64,000 bases of DNA, taken from Actinernus sp. WN-2022. Lineage: Eukaryota; Cnidaria; Anthozoa; Actiniaria; Actinernidae. Where the stretch lies: contig JAOWCC010000064.1 in assembly GCA_030867875.1 (NCBI GenBank), positions 38,338,802-38,402,801 on the forward strand, in the 5' to 3' direction. A program made the translations under genes and the position numbers. The notes under the pieces are model-generated. The model saw nothing but the letters and a program-made list of their open reading frames with translations, had not been told where the DNA came from and ran no database searches. Shown piece by piece: positions 12,136 to 24,641 of this stretch (position 1 is the first letter of the stretch; every line of letters begins with the position of its first letter).

Positions 12136-13100
12136 CAGGATATTAATAGGGACTTTAAAGTGCCCCTACGATCAAATTTTGACATATCAATGTTTTTGCA
12201 TATTCATAAAGTAGAGTTCATATATTATTACCAGTTCAAATTGTTTTTCGATACAACGACAGGAAGTCTTATTTTTTTAGCTCCGAATATTGAATCTACA
12301 CGTCCGCCATTACTGGAAGCCGTGCCCTTTGTTCAGCTTTAAACAAAGGTTTATTCACCGGAAATGATGTCATACACTTAACGCTCGCCTGCAGAACACA
12401 ACGCCTGGAGGCATATTTCTACTAAAAACGTCTTCACGTACATAAGAAGAAAGTTATATTTATCTTTGCGAGGTTGGCTACTTTTTTATGCACGCTATTT
12501 CGCGCCACGAGGTTGTCGTGTTAAGTGTATGACATCACTTCCGGTGAATAAACCTTTGTTTAAAGCTGAACAAAGGGCACGGCTTCCAGCAATGGCGGAC
12601 AGGATTTTACCGGTAAACTCTCCTAAAATTTGTGGTTTAAGATGCCCATTTGGGAATATTTTTTACTATTTCGGATATTTCTAATACTGATTGACCTATA
12701 GACACTGAAAAAGTGGCAAATCGAAATGGTAAATTTTCGTCGTAGTGGCACTTTAAGCAAAACACGACGGCAACGCTTCGACGACAGCATAAAACAATAG
12801 CCTTAATTACAAAATGCAATAGCTGCACGTGAAAATGCACGCAGTCGCCTACATTTCCACCGTTCTCTGCAAAAACACAACGTGAAAACCCCAAATTGTA
12901 CGTTTTAAAGAGAACGCGAACGTTTTAAAGAGAACGCGAACTCTATACTCAGTGATATTTTTCGAAAATCTGGTTGTGAAAAACAATTCAAGGTGAACAA
13001 GGGAAATAGTAGACACCAAATTTCGGGAGAAAACACTTTTCTACGTCCCGTCGTGATTGCCGTCGCCGTCCTGGTTGCTTAAAGTCCCTATTATGTCCTG
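12136..13100. mobile_element. Nested inverted-repeat element inside the foldback centre
   Basis: The flank 'taatagggactttaa' at about 12143-12158 is mirrored by 'ttaaagtccctatta' at about 13079-13094, and 'caaaacacgacggcaacg' near 12758 is mirrored near 13060. It forms one layer of a three-layer nest and is itself interrupted by a TTAA-ended MITE. Confidence 0.55.
12155..12756. mobile_element. TTAA-ended MITE with ~200-bp arms
   Basis: It starts TTAAAGTGCCCCTACGA and ends with the complementary 'gtagtggcactttaa'. Inner blocks ('aaacaaaggtttattcacc', 'cacggcttccag') are present in both orientations. The ends match the general TTAAAGTGC motif of the other MITEs in the window, which suggests a shared transposase. 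Confidence 0.75.
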
Positions 13101-14035
13101 CTTCGGCAGTTCTAACTGCTCTTTGCTCATCAGCTGTTAGGTCCAGGAAAGATAAGGGTTAATACGAGTTCTCACTGATCTATTTGTTATACATCATATT
13201 CTAGCCGCTACACGGACGTATTTTTTCACTCTCATATTGCAGTCAGTTCAACAAAATCGTCTATAAAAAATTCTTGAACAACTTACCTTGGTTCCATTTT
13301 TGGTTATTTTACATTTGAAACAGCTTTTCGGAAGAGAACTAAATCAAGAAATCGACTACATTTCTATTTGTCATTTACTTCACCTATTGTTTGCTGAAAA
13401 GTTCGTGGGTCTGCCCTGCAGATTTCACCGTTCAGGGATTGGTGGATTGAGCACAATGACTTCGTTCTCCGAATCTCCTCGAAAAAACACGAAGTGCCGT
13501 TGAATTCCTTCGGCACTCGTTCGTGACTGCTTCCGAAGAAAAGCCACGTTCAACCACAGGCTGCCTGTGGTTCAACTAGCACAGGCAGCCCATGAAAAAA
13601 GGCTAAGGTGATCCAACCCTGGTCGTTACAGCTAGGTTGGCTGCAGAAACTGTCGAATTTGTAATGAGTACTTACAAAGCGAGGAAATAAGCGATGGATC
13701 GATTAAATGAGTGCTAGAGGAATGTAAGAAAGGGTTTCTGGAGGTAAAATGCTGAAAGTTTGGATTTTCGAAGAAATACGAGGCCTCGAAGGGTCGCCAC
13801 ATGGACTAATGGCGTCTCGTGTTTCCCGCCTTCTCAATATTTATATAGGGGAGGGGGAAAAAAGCCCAAAATGCCTCAATCCAGAAACAAACACATCAGT
13901 GATAAAGAGGAACAACTTCACAACACACAGGTAAGATTTCATGACTTTATTGATCATTTTAGTACAGTTTTAGATTGTTTCTAAAAATTCCTATACATTC
14001 CTTGTAAAAATCTTTAGCTTGGGCTGCCTGTGGTT

Positions 14036-14261
14036 AGAAATTGAAAAGATAGCAACTAAAGAGCTGGAGGACCTGGTATCGGCATTCCTCGTTGAAGTCA
14101 AGAAGAAAGAACAAACCACTATAATTATAAGGTCATTAATCTCAATCCTTGACCGCCATTTACGCAAGAATAAAGATTACCCCTCGGCTAATTATTGATC
14201 CGATTCGCCGGATATGTACAGTGATTATAAGCAACGTGTGGCCCGGCTAATATACTACTTT
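14036..14261. other. Short intergenic spacer
   Basis: Nothing recognised between the large foldback element and the next hairpin. Confidence 0.4.
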
Positions 14262-14397
14262 CGAAATATGCTTCACAACGATTCAATTTGATAATAGAAT
14301 ACATTAAATGTATTATTTTGTTATTACGATTCACTGCGCAATTTTGTCCCTGAGCCTCGCATTAATTGAATCGTTTGTGAAGCATATATCGAATGTG
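14262..14397. repeat. Imperfect hairpin related to the 8791 MITE
   Basis: 'tttcgaaatatgcttcacaa' followed by 'gattcaat' is mirrored by 'attgaatcgtttgtgaagca' and 'tatatcgaa'. The terminal 'atatgcttcac' resembles the family at 8791-8956. Confidence 0.6.
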
Positions 14398-14930
14398 ACC
14401 ACCAGGCTATTGTGTGAATTGTAATGCCAATAAATATTTTCCAATAGAGAGGCGTCGAGAAGTCAATGGAGTGAGCCTTTTTTCTTTCTTCTCAGATATC
14501 CAGGGCACAGATCGATATGATCAGTTTTGCCAAACATTACTCCATCTGAAACATCCAGCAACAGCGATACAATATATGTTGTCCCAATGACGTCATCCAA
14601 GCTCTTACTGGTATTTAATATGGCTTGATCGGGCTCATAATAGTGTTTGTATTGGTTTCTCATTATTGAGAAAAATAATGAGAATTGACTGTCTGTCAAG
14701 TTGTGGTCTTGACTATATATTCTCTCTCTCTGCCATTTTGGTAGCCACTTGCCCGAAGCGAGTTTTTATAGAATCGGATCAATAACGTTAGTTCAAACAA
14801 ATAGCTCCAAGTATCAAACGCATTTCGAATTCAACAGAAATACCTGAATACATCATAATTTACCTTTTGTCCAAGGCTAGCAATTTCCGTACAATATTTA
14901 ACAAATAAAGAAGCCTTAGCCATGTTTTTT
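14398..14930. other. Intergenic DNA, nothing recognised
   Basis: No domain, RNA gene or repeat identified. The 78-codon minus frame at 14463-14699 has no recognisable feature. Confidence 0.4.
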
Positions 14931-14935
14931 ACTAT

Positions 14936-15045
14936 CATAAAACACGATGGCCATTTGAGAACATGAGAGAAATGTTAAAGCACAAGCCGAATGCGCGTAC
15001 TTTCAACATTTCTCGAGTGTTCTCAAATGACCATGGATTTAAGGC
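14936..15045. repeat. Inverted repeat around 'gagaaatgtt'
   Basis: 'gatggccatttgagaac' plus 'gagaaatgtt' on the left is mirrored by 'aacatttctcgagtgttc' and 'tcaaatgaccatgg' on the right. It is a small foldback repeat. The wider flanks ('aagaagcctt', 'aaggcttctt') are also inverted. Confidence 0.65.
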
Positions 15046-16248
15046 TTCTTTATCTGTTTTATAATATAGATTTACACGCGCGATGAAAGGAAACCGCCAG
15101 TTTAAAACAATAAAACACGGCAAACCATGTTATATACTCTGATAAAGCATGGCTTTTTTAGCCAATCAGAGCGCGCGAACTATGGTATCTATATTATAAA
15201 AACTCATACAGCGATACCTAACATATTAGCGTAATGTTGTTCAGTCAACACGTACGCTACGCGAACGAGCATGCCGTCCACCAACTTTGGTCATTTTCAA
15301 ATGGTTTTGATAGTCCTCTCAGTCTTCTAAACTTCCCTCGCAATCTTGTCTTCACCATATTTCAGTTCTAGTAAATATATATAACTTTGCCATCTCGATG
15401 AAAATCGAGTTTAATTCCGAGAAGTTGAAAAGTCGCACCAAAATTTACAAAGAATAAGAGATATCAATTAGAACAGAAAGTGCGTCTTGACCTAGATGAC
15501 GTAAAAAATAGGAATTAAAAAAAGAGGAATAATGCAAACAAGATCTTCGCGGGGTCCAACTCTCAAAACTAAAACAGTTTTATCAAATCAATACATTTTC
15601 CGAACAAAGGACCTAACTCTAACCCAAATGTATTTTTGACTCTGGTCATGCGACCTGTTTTGCTGAATATCCCCTTCATCGTAGTACAAATTAGTAATCA
15701 AAATATACTGGACATAGCTAGTTTTCATCAAGTAAATAAGTTACTACCTCATTGTAGAAGTTACCCTATCTGATACTCGTGTTAACAGGTCACGTGATCA
15801 CCCAAAATTAAGGTTATTTATCTCGTGAAGTTCTAAATTGATGTACTAAGTTTCACATTTTGTTTAAGGTTTAATTAGCTCATAATGTTAATGTTTTTTT
15901 CTATATTCGGTCACTTGAACACACAACAATTTGAATTCGGATGGTTTCCCTGACTCGATAACCTTACGGCAAATCCGACTCTCCCTTGTAACTTAACATT
16001 ATATGTATGTAGCAACGTTAAAATAAATGTTGTTGTTGTTGTCAGAAATAACCTCTGGTAATCTGCTTTTTAGACTTTAGCTTTATTTGCACATTTCTTA
16101 AAGTTACAAATGACATTAAAAAAAAGATGACTATATATGTAAAAAAGAAAAGAAATTACGAGTATATAATATAACTTTAGAGGGAGAAAATGAGATTGTG
16201 CACAGTGGTTAAAGTTGCACAGAGCTTTCGAGTTAACCACTGACTTAC
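15046..16248. other. Intergenic DNA
   Basis: AT-rich, with one 'gttgttgttgttg' run near 16030. No gene was recognised until the exon-like segment at 16249-16349. Confidence 0.4.
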
Positions 16249-16349
16249 CTCTGTACCTAGAATCTCTGATGTGATATCCAACATCAATACCTCTGCAGTT
16301 GGACTCCCATTGGTAAGGGTAATGGTGAGAGATGACGATTCGAGGACAG
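16249..16349 (-). CDS. Candidate 101-nt host exon, unrecognised protein
   Basis: On the minus strand a good acceptor (…caattttag, AG at 16351-16350) and a consensus donor (GTAAGT from 16248) bracket 101 nt with one fully open frame in phase 1-1. It encodes a Cys-containing segment with 'CPRIVISHHYPYQW' and 'NCRGIDVGYHIRDSRYR'. A copy of exactly the same length lies on the plus strand at 36432-36532. I do not recognise the family. A conserved 101-nt exon with two Cys and Trp/Tyr-rich sequence suggests a secreted or extracellular domain (inference). No neighbouring exons were found. Confidence 0.45.
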
Positions 16350-16597
16350 CTAAAATTGATAAACAAACTGAAGTATCTAATCTATTTGAACACACTGAAA
16401 AAAACACTGAATAAAACACTGAATTTTAACGGATCTGAAACAACCATAGGACCTGGCTAAACCACTGAGATCGAATTGTAATTTAGTTAGGATCCCATCA
16501 GCATGTTGTGCGGGAGGTTGTGGGCCACAATATAAACTACTGGATGACCAGTAATTGTGTTTTTACCCTAATAAATTGTTATTAGTATAGCTAGGTT

Positions 16598-16745
16598 AGC
16601 CTCCTCCGCAGGCATCTCTTACTTAGTATAGGACCGCGAGAGAAAAAGGACCGTTCATCATCAGTCCCCTCTCTTCTCTCGTTTTACCACAGGAAACCCG
16701 GTCTCGATTTTTTCGATTATATAGGAGATGCCTGCGGAGGAGGCT
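16598..16745. mobile_element. Short-TIR foldback MITE
   Basis: 'agcctcctccgcaggcatct' is mirrored exactly by 'agatgcctgcggaggaggct'. The ~110-bp interior is unrelated and non-coding. Confidence 0.8.
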
Positions 16746-16815
16746 ATAGCTAGGTAATCATATGGTTTCGAATGCAATTTGGGATTAATTCGAACGACAA
16801 TTGTGTGAGCCCACA

Positions 16816-19010
16816 ATAATAGACAATAGACAATAGACAATAGACAATAATTTATTCCAATTAGGAGACGCTATTATAGATTACAAGAAACTTCCTTCCG
16901 CAAATAATTAAACTAATCGAGGCGGGGAAAGAAAAAGGTGATTATATTACAAATGGAGTTAATTAATCAATTATAGCACAGATCTGACTGTGACGTATAA
17001 GTAGAGAAGGAAAAGGAAAGAGAAAGAGCGTGACTATATTATATACATATCCAGTAAAAATAGTGTTATTAAATGATAACATAGCAATAATTTAATTTAC
17101 TTATATGACATATTTTCAAGGAAAAATATATTATTTACATTCATTAATTATCTGGGAGACTTCAAGATAGTCATCAGCTTTTAATAAAGTATCAAAAGTC
17201 TGTGTTTCAATTCTGTTTTAAAAGTACGTTTTGGTAAGGTACGTATAGATGGAGTCAAAGAATTCCATATTTGTTGTCCAAGTCTCAAGAACGTTTGTCT
17301 CATCTTTTCAAGTCTGGTAATGTTCAACGAAGAAATCGTCTTGTGTAGAAGAACGCGTTTTATATTTGTGGATATCAGTTGTTTTAATAAAGGCACGAGT
17401 AAGGTTTTCAGGAGCAGAATTATTAGAAATATCCCACATCATATTAGAAACACGCTCAAAATATATAAAGGAGATAGGGAGTACATTTGCATTAATAAAA
17501 AGAGGAACTGCATGGTCTCTTGACTTTGCAAAGTAGATTAATCGTAAAGCTCGTTTTTGGAGAATTAAGAGTTTATTTAAATGAGTTTTAGAGGCAGACC
17601 CCCAAGCACATACACCATAATAGAGATATGGATTTATTAAGGCTTGATATATTTTTAGAAGTGGGCTTAAAGGAATAAAATGTCTTAATTTAGCTACTAC
17701 TCCTATCGTTTTACTAACTTTTTGACACATGAGGTCAATGTGATATTTCCACGAAAGTTCATAGTCAATTAAGACTCCAAGGTACTTTACAAAGTCCTTT
17801 CTCTCAAGAGGAATTGTGTTTTCTAGAATTGGGTCATATACTTTGATTTCAGGATAATGGAGTAACTTCTTTTGATGTGGTCGAAAAATTATATGATTTG
17901 ATTTTTTAAAATTAAGAGTTAGCTTATTTGCTTGAAGCCATTCACACACCTTAAGTAATTCAGAATTTACTACAGATTCAAGGTAGTGAATATTCTTATT
18001 TGCATACATTATACTTGTATCATCAGCAAATAAATAAAACGTAATTTATCAGAGGATCTAGTAATATCGTTAATATATAATAAAAAGAGAAGAGGACCCA
18101 GGACAGAGCTCTGTGGAACTCCACATAGAGTTGTCTCCATATCAGAAATAATACCGCAATTAGAAGTGGTTTGTTTACATTCAGTTAAATATGAGCTAAA
18201 CCAGTCGTTTATTATACCCCTTATTCCATAAAATTGAAGTTTATTTAATAAAATAGAATGGTCAACCGTATCGAAGGCCTTTTTCAAGTCAATAAAAATT
18301 CCACAAGTAAATTTTCCGTCATTCATATTATTTTGAATTGTGTTGATAATGTCTAATATTGCATGTTGTGTATTGTGTCCACTACGAAAACCATACTGAG
18401 AGTGATTCAGAATATCGTATTTAGAGATAAATTTAGTAAGTCTTTCATTCATAATTTTTTCAAAAATTCTATTAAATACTGATAGCAAAGATATAGGTCC
18501 GTAATTTAAAGCATTGGTTTCGTCGTCCTCTTTAAAAATTGGAATTATTTTAGCAAACTTAAGTATAGTAGGAAATTTTCCCGACTGAATTGATAAATTA
18601 AAGAGATCTGCTAAAGGCTGGCTAATAATATGATTAGAAACTTTAAGTATATCAATAGGGCATGAGTATTAGCCATGTGCTTTATGAAGAGGTATAACAT
18701 TAATTTGAGATATTATATCAGAGGGGATAATAGGGTCAAAATAAAAAGAGTTAGGCTCGGGCTGGCCCATGAATTCATAAAAAGACCGATTTGATGATGG
18801 TATTTTTGAAGCAAGCTTATGACCTATTTTAGCAAAATGTTTGTTCAAAATATTCGAAATTTCGTTTAGATTGTTAGATAAACTATCATCAGATCTCTTA
18901 AGTTCGCATATTTGCTTCAATTTCTTTCTTGACCGAGAGATTAGTTGATTAATTCCTTTCCATGTTTGTCTCATGTTATTTGCATTTATTTCAAAGAATT
19001 GTTAAAAGTA
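16816..19010 (-). pseudogene. CR1-like LINE copy with (ATTGTCT)n 3' tail, broken
   Basis: The minus-strand order is an upstream domain (18974-18669), then RT with 'ALNYRPISLLSVFNRIFEKI' and 'FIDLKKAFDTVDHSILLNKL' (18540-18009). A frameshift falls at the FADD catalytic box near 18025, and the thumb and C-terminal part follow (18009-17181). The 3' end is at about 16850 and carries short tandem repeats of ATTGTCT (16816-16850), typical of CR1/L2-like elements. It is more intact than the 4-7.8 kb copy but cannot encode a single RT polypeptide. Confidence 0.85.
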
Positions 19011-20089
19011 ATTTCTTTTATTTATACGAATAAGTAGGGAAATCTTATTTCTATATATTTTATATTTTCCTTGTTGGCCAAGTAAATATAATTTATTTTT
19101 GATTCGTATTGAAGTAATTAATCCTTTAGTAATCCAAGGTTTTGAGCTGAACTGCTTGATTTTACGCTTAGACAGCTGTTTAAAAGGAGCATGCTTATTT
19201 AAAAGTTTATTAACTTTTTTATAAAAGGTATTAAACGATTGGTTAACGTTATCACTTCTTATTAATGTAGACCACGGAATTTGAGCTAGTTCATTATTAA
19301 AGTGATTAGGATCAAATCTTGAAAAATCCCGTCTCTTTTTTTTCTTTTTTTTTTTTTGATACGTGCTTCACTTGTCACGCATAAAGGTTTCAATATGTCT
19401 TTGTCATTTAATTTATACCAATCAGAATCGAGAAATTCTGTTGAGTATATGATTATTATTATTGTTACTCTTTCCAGCCGGACCAATACTCAGGGTCTCA
19501 GTAAAATTTCCGAGTAGCAGGTGCTGCCTTTGTGCCACAAGTTTGTTCTCGAACTGCAAATGTTTAACAAGGATTCCAGTGCACTATAAAAGGGAATGCT
19601 CGTCCCCTTTCTAACCTTTGGGAATTCAAATTCAGAACAGTATAGAAAGTAAGCAAGCCCTTTCCTGTTATAATACCAAATTTCTGGGACTAACAGGAGT
19701 CTAGTTGCTCAGTAATGCCTGTCGATAGCCGGCTTTAAGAACCCTTTACAAACACTTTAGTGATTATGTTATACCCACAGGGAGTTCTAACTTGATACAC
19801 ACATCGTAATATTTCTCTTTTTTAACACAGAAGCTCTCAGAATCCCGATCTGCAGTCGATCGTTCTTTCGAACGCTGTGTAACCACCCCTACTCGGACTT
19901 AGACCCCACACGGGTTCGAGAGTCCCGAGTCCCTCGCGGTGACTAAGCCCAAGTCCCGCGCATATTCCTGTGAAAAATAGGTCTTGTCGACCCACGCGTC
20001 TTCTCGCGAAGAACAAAATATAAGTTAGAACTCCCTATGGTTATGCATTATGTTGCTTTGAATTTCGCGCGATAACAAAAGTCAGAAAT
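19011..20089. other. LINE 5' flank and intergenic DNA
   Basis: Minus-strand LINE-like sequence may extend to about 19330 (AT-rich, no clear frame), followed by a poly-T stretch. At 19364-19398 there is a fragment of the 'tgcttcacttgtcacgca' MITE. No gene was seen from 19400 to 20089. Confidence 0.4.
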
Positions 20090-20960
20090 CGCTCAAGCGG
20101 AGAGCTTTGAATAGAGATGTTCACTTGACAAAGGCTGAGTGATAACTGAAGGTGCGAGCGTGCCTGGCAGAGGCCTTTGACAAAGTCTGAGTGAAAACTG
20201 AAGGTGAGAGAGTACCTGGCAGAGGCCTTTAATAGAGATGTTCACTTGACAAAGGTTGAGTGAAAACTGAAGGTGAGAGAGTACCTGGCAGAGGCCTTTA
20301 ATAGAGATGTTCACTTGACAAAGGTTGAGTGAAAACTGAAGGTGAGAGAGTACCTGGCAGAGGCCTTTAATAGAGATGTTCACTTGACAAAGGCTGAGTG
20401 ACAACTGAAGGTGTGAGAGTACCTGGCAGAGGCCTTTTATAGAGATGTTCACTTGACAAAGGCTGTGTGACAACTGAAGGTGTGAGAGTACCTGGCAGAG
20501 GCCTTTAATAGAGATGTTCACTTAACAAAGGCTGAGTGACAACTGAAGGTATGAGAGTACCTGGCAGAGGCCTTTGACAAAGGCTGAGTGAAAACTGAAG
20601 GTGAGAGAGTACCTGGCAGAGGCCTTTAATAGAGATGTTCACTTGACAAAGGCTGAGTGAAAACTGAAGGTGTGAGAGTACCTGGCAGAGGCCTTTAATA
20701 GAGATGTTCACTTGACAAAGGCTGAGTGAAAACTGAAGGTGTGAGAGTACCTGGCAGAGGCCTTTAATAGAGATGTTCACTTGACAAAGGCTGAGTGAAA
20801 ACTGAAGGTGTGAACGTGCCTGACAGAGGCATAGAGATGTTCACTTGATAAAGGCTGAATGACAACTGAAGGTGAGCGTGGCTGGTAGAGGCCTTTAATA
20901 GAGATGTTCACTTGATAAATTCTGAGTGACAACTGAAGGTGTGAGCGTGCCTGGTAGAGG
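20090..20960. repeat. 69-bp minisatellite, about 12 units
   Basis: The unit is 69 bp ('agagatgttcacttgacaaa', 'ctgagtgaaaactgaaggtg', 'agtacctggcagaggccttt'). Because 69 is a multiple of 3, the minus strand stays open over many units and reads as a 23-residue repeat. Three units (near 20180, 20570 and 20830) lack the 'agagatgttcacttg' part. There is no start, signal or codon bias arguing for a protein, so it is called a minisatellite. Confidence 0.9.
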
Positions 20961-22145
20961 CCCTTTTGTAGTGCGGTTCTTGTTTTAATTAAAGGAGCTG
21001 TGTCACGATGAGGGCCTTTTTGTTCCGGGCTGGAACTGACCACCCTAGCACACGTGTGGGATGGATGAAATCAAAGTAAATGTGCAAAAATGATCAACAA
21101 ATTGTGCGTAGATCTAGTCTTAAAGAAAAGTATTGCATATCCTTTAAATCAAGCATTAAGGGAGGGGACTTTAACTGTTTGAAGCCAATTAACAGCCACC
21201 AATCAACATTGATTCCAGACATGCGCAAAACCATGACACAGTGCCTTTACACTTCGAATTCAAGTCTTCTCGGATAAGCACGATAAATCGTAGGCCTTAA
21301 TTATAAGTCGGAGACCTCCATAGAGGGGCTATAAGCCTGTTGAGATTTTTCGTTCACCTCCGAGTGGTAAAACAGAATAAATCAATAAAATTACTATCTC
21401 GTTGTCTTGGTTGTCTGGTGAAATATCAAGACAATAAAAAAATCACGATAATCGAAGCGATCAGGAATACTCCTACTTAATCGTATCCTACAATCAAGTG
21501 AATAAACAATATTACTATAAAAGACATACCTCGTTCCACCACAAGACGAATCGAAGTTCTGTCGGCCAGTTGGAATCTGTCGAGGTGTACAGAAAAACAT
21601 ACTAAACGAAAGTTCAGTTCAGTCGTATGGCGTTGAGTTGTTATAATCGTAACTGGCCTAACTCCAATCCCAGTGCCTTAAAGAATACACCTCTGTCGAC
21701 GAATAATTTTGTAGTTGTAAAATCAATGAGAAGAGAATTGAAGCTTGAATAATCAAAGTAAAAACATAGTTCGCGAGCACGGACTTTTGTGTGCTGATCC
21801 AAAGTTTCTCCAGAGCGGACCTTGAGCTAAAAATGTACCAAATATTTTTGTAGATGAAAACTTGGAGCCGAAGTTAATCGAAATGGAAACAATTTCATTT
21901 TCTTTCTTTCTGGTTTGTTCTTAGCTCTCATTTAGATTTTTAAAACTGACAAACACATCAAAATTGGGATTAACGTAAAGCATGTCAAAGCATGGTCGAT
22001 AAAATCTTCATATTTAGCGTTTTTTTTTGTTAGAACCAGCATAAATTTGTCATGTGGATATATCTGGTAAATTGGCTGCCGAAGGAATTACTGGTAATGC
22101 ACCGACGAGTTTAAAAGCAACAACAAAAGAAAGATGATGATGTTT
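20961..22145. other. Intergenic DNA, nothing recognised
   Basis: Small open frames at 21080 (+) and 21394 (-) show no domain. No RNA gene or repeat identified. Confidence 0.4.
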
Positions 22146-22603
22146 AAGTAATGGTCCGCGCAAGAGGTAGGCATATGTTATGCATGGAATGTAAAAAGGT
22201 GCTAATTGTGGTATTGCTTCAATCTTCCACCTCATTGGCTTAGACATTAAAATCTATCTAAACTTGAAGAAAAATATTATTTTTTCTCATTTTGTAAACA
22301 GATTTGAATTGCATCTCGTGAAAACTCTCATAACTTTCAATATGACGAACTTTCAATATGGGGGAACATTTTTAAATTGAACTTTTCCTTGGTTATTATT
22401 TTGCACTCTTCTGATTGGACAAACTGTTTTCACACAAAAGAACTGAACCTTTAAAATGCATTTTAGTGGATTTAATTTCAGAAATTTATGATTTAAGGGT
22501 TGATGAGTTGTCAGTATGAAAAACAGAAAATACGAAAGTGGGGAAGCAAATTGCATCTGAACAATAGAATTGTGCCTACCTCTTGTGCGGACTGTTACTT
22601 AAT
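22146..22603. mobile_element. Element with ~28-bp terminal inverted repeats
   Basis: 'agtaatggtccgcgcaagag' followed by 'gtaggca' on the left is mirrored by 'tgcctacctcttgtgcggac' plus 'tgttact' on the right, about 430 bp apart. The interior is AT-rich and non-coding, consistent with a MITE. Confidence 0.65.
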
Positions 22604-22654
22604 GTTTACAAACTAGAGTCATTACACTAGCTATGCAGTTTACCAGTATCACTC

Positions 22655-22862
22655 TGCTCGTCATTCCCATAAAATCCCATGAAAATGCAAGTACGTCAAT
22701 GAAAACATCCATGACAATTGCATTGTAGTGAAATATCACATGAAAAGCCTAGAAATTGGTTAAGATTTCATGGTTGGTCCCCAAGTTTCATTGGCTTGTC
22801 ATGGGTGTTTTCATTGAGGTACTTGCATTTTCATGGGATTTTCATTGCAATGACGAGCGGCA
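22655..22862. mobile_element. Foldback MITE
   Basis: 'cccatgaaaatgcaagtac' and 'gctcgtcatt' on the left are mirrored by 'gtacttgcattttcatggga' and 'aatgacgagc' on the right, with 'aatgaaaacatccatgac'/'gtcatgggtgttttcatt' inside. It is non-coding. Confidence 0.75.
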
Positions 22863-24640
22863 GTGCATGAACCTGCTGGTGTTCAGAAACTGGATATTTT
22901 CAGTTCGAGGCCGATCCTCGGAGACCCAGCTTGGGCAGGATGAATTCGAGGGGTCTAACGAGCCATCACCTAGCCATGTCTTAATATAATCCTGTTGGTT
23001 ACGTATACACTCACCTGATAGAAGATGGTATATGGAGACCCATACTCTACGTCAACTCTGAAGGTTCCTATCAATAAAACGAAAGTGCATATAACAGCGA
23101 TGACATTTTGTTAATAAGAAAAATGAAGCTACTTCTAAGAAGAACACTGACTAAACAAAATAATCTGCACATGCCATAGTACCCAGAGGTCATTCACATT
23201 CAAAATGACTAAAAGTTAACAAAAGAGTTATCATGCAGGATCTATCCACTGTAAATACTCATAATCTTATCTCTATAAAATAAATTCACAGATACAAGCA
23301 TTAGGAGCCGTAGAATTCAAAACTGCAGAGTAGCGTTGTTGAAATTAGCAAGAAGGTCAATCAAATCAATTGTTTTCCAATAAGTTTCAAAGTGTAGTAT
23401 ACCTTTACACACATTATTTACGCAGCGGCCATGCATTCCGGATATCACATCGACAGGTTTACCCCGCTAACGCAACTCTAAAACTGGGATGTTCGAGCCC
23501 AGAATAGTTTTAAAAGATCTTTAAGACCTCTTAGTAAAGTCCTTAAGGCCGTGATCCCTCATACTTTCCCTATTCTAACCGAAAAACACATTTTCCATAT
23601 CGGTCGCTATTGTTGACATTGAGGCCTCGCATTGAAGGAGTCAGGACGAGTTCGTATTCGAAAGAACGAATGATTTTATTGTCCAAGGATTAAACATGTC
23701 CGCCGCCTGTCTACATAGAAAGCACACAACGACGAACCTAACAAGGCCTGAAGCACATAAAGTAAATAAGAAGTCTGATTTTTTAAACTTCCAGGGAGTC
23801 TGTTCTGTGATTTTATTGGTTTTCATAATAAATGTATGACACGAAGTGAAGAACCATCGAGACAGTATTTGAGTCACATGCAGGATTATTTTATAATAAT
23901 ATATATTTACGCAAGCCTAAAAGCGGAGCATCCAATTATCTGAACTGAGGTAACAACCCGAAAAAACCAATTATATAAAGAAAACAAAGATTAAAATACA
24001 AAAATAACTGATAGAATTAATGGCAATCAATACAGAAGGTTTAGAAGAAAGAAGAAAATAACCGAAAAAAAACCCCAAAAATTACACTCGAATCGTAATG
24101 GGTTCCTGCTGTGAATCGAGTATAAAACATTTTACTCAACTTAACTACATTACACAGCTTCAGGAGTGGGCATCTCGTTTATTGTTATACTTCTCGAACA
24201 CGTATAAATAAAGCAGTATATAATGTTTGGTCAAGCACGTCCATAGTTGTGTAGTCAGTACATTTCTTCTACTGATATCTGTCCTACAACAAAATTTGGT
24301 ATCAGGTAGAGAAACGCCTTCGAATGATTCTTACATACATCACATCATAAATATAATAATTATTATTATAGGAAACATTTATATACCGTTAATTCCATCT
24401 ACTAGTTGTTCATTAGCGCATTACGCACATAAATAAAAAGTATGTAAAAATCCTGAAATCTGAAACTGCTCAGTACGAGGCTACACGTGGGAAATCTATT
24501 GTTTCAAGTCTATATGGCCGTGTGACAAAAGCCCATGTTTTCCCGCGGAAATGCTATTTTAAAGATAATGTTATGCTGAGTGTACGTCTGATCAAGCACA
24601 ATGACAACGAGCGTTCTGTTCGTTTCTTTCAGTGGTTTTC
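22863..24640. other. Intergenic DNA, nothing recognised
   Basis: No convincing exon, repeat or RNA gene. Minus-strand frames (for example 23641-23877) lack identifiable features. Confidence 0.4.
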
Positions 24641-24641
24641 A

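Larger units (their letters stand above)
11358..14035. mobile_element. Large foldback element with ~600-bp inverted arms
   Basis: The arms 11358-11959 and 13396-14035 are inverted copies: 'accacagacagcccaag' opens the left arm and its complement closes the right. Each arm contains a TATA-like 'tatttatatagggg' followed by a short exon-like stretch ending in a splice donor. In the right arm an ATG opens a 20-codon frame (about 13870-13930) ending at CAG|GTAAGA. In the left arm the corresponding ATG is GTG. The 1.4-kb centre holds another nested element. It looks like a non-autonomous derivative of a transposon whose promoter and first exon were copied into both ends. Confidence 0.65.

Noticed and set aside
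20093..21043. Repeat protein encoded on the minus strand
   Set aside because: The frame exists because the minisatellite unit is 69 bp. There is no signal, domain or splice support.
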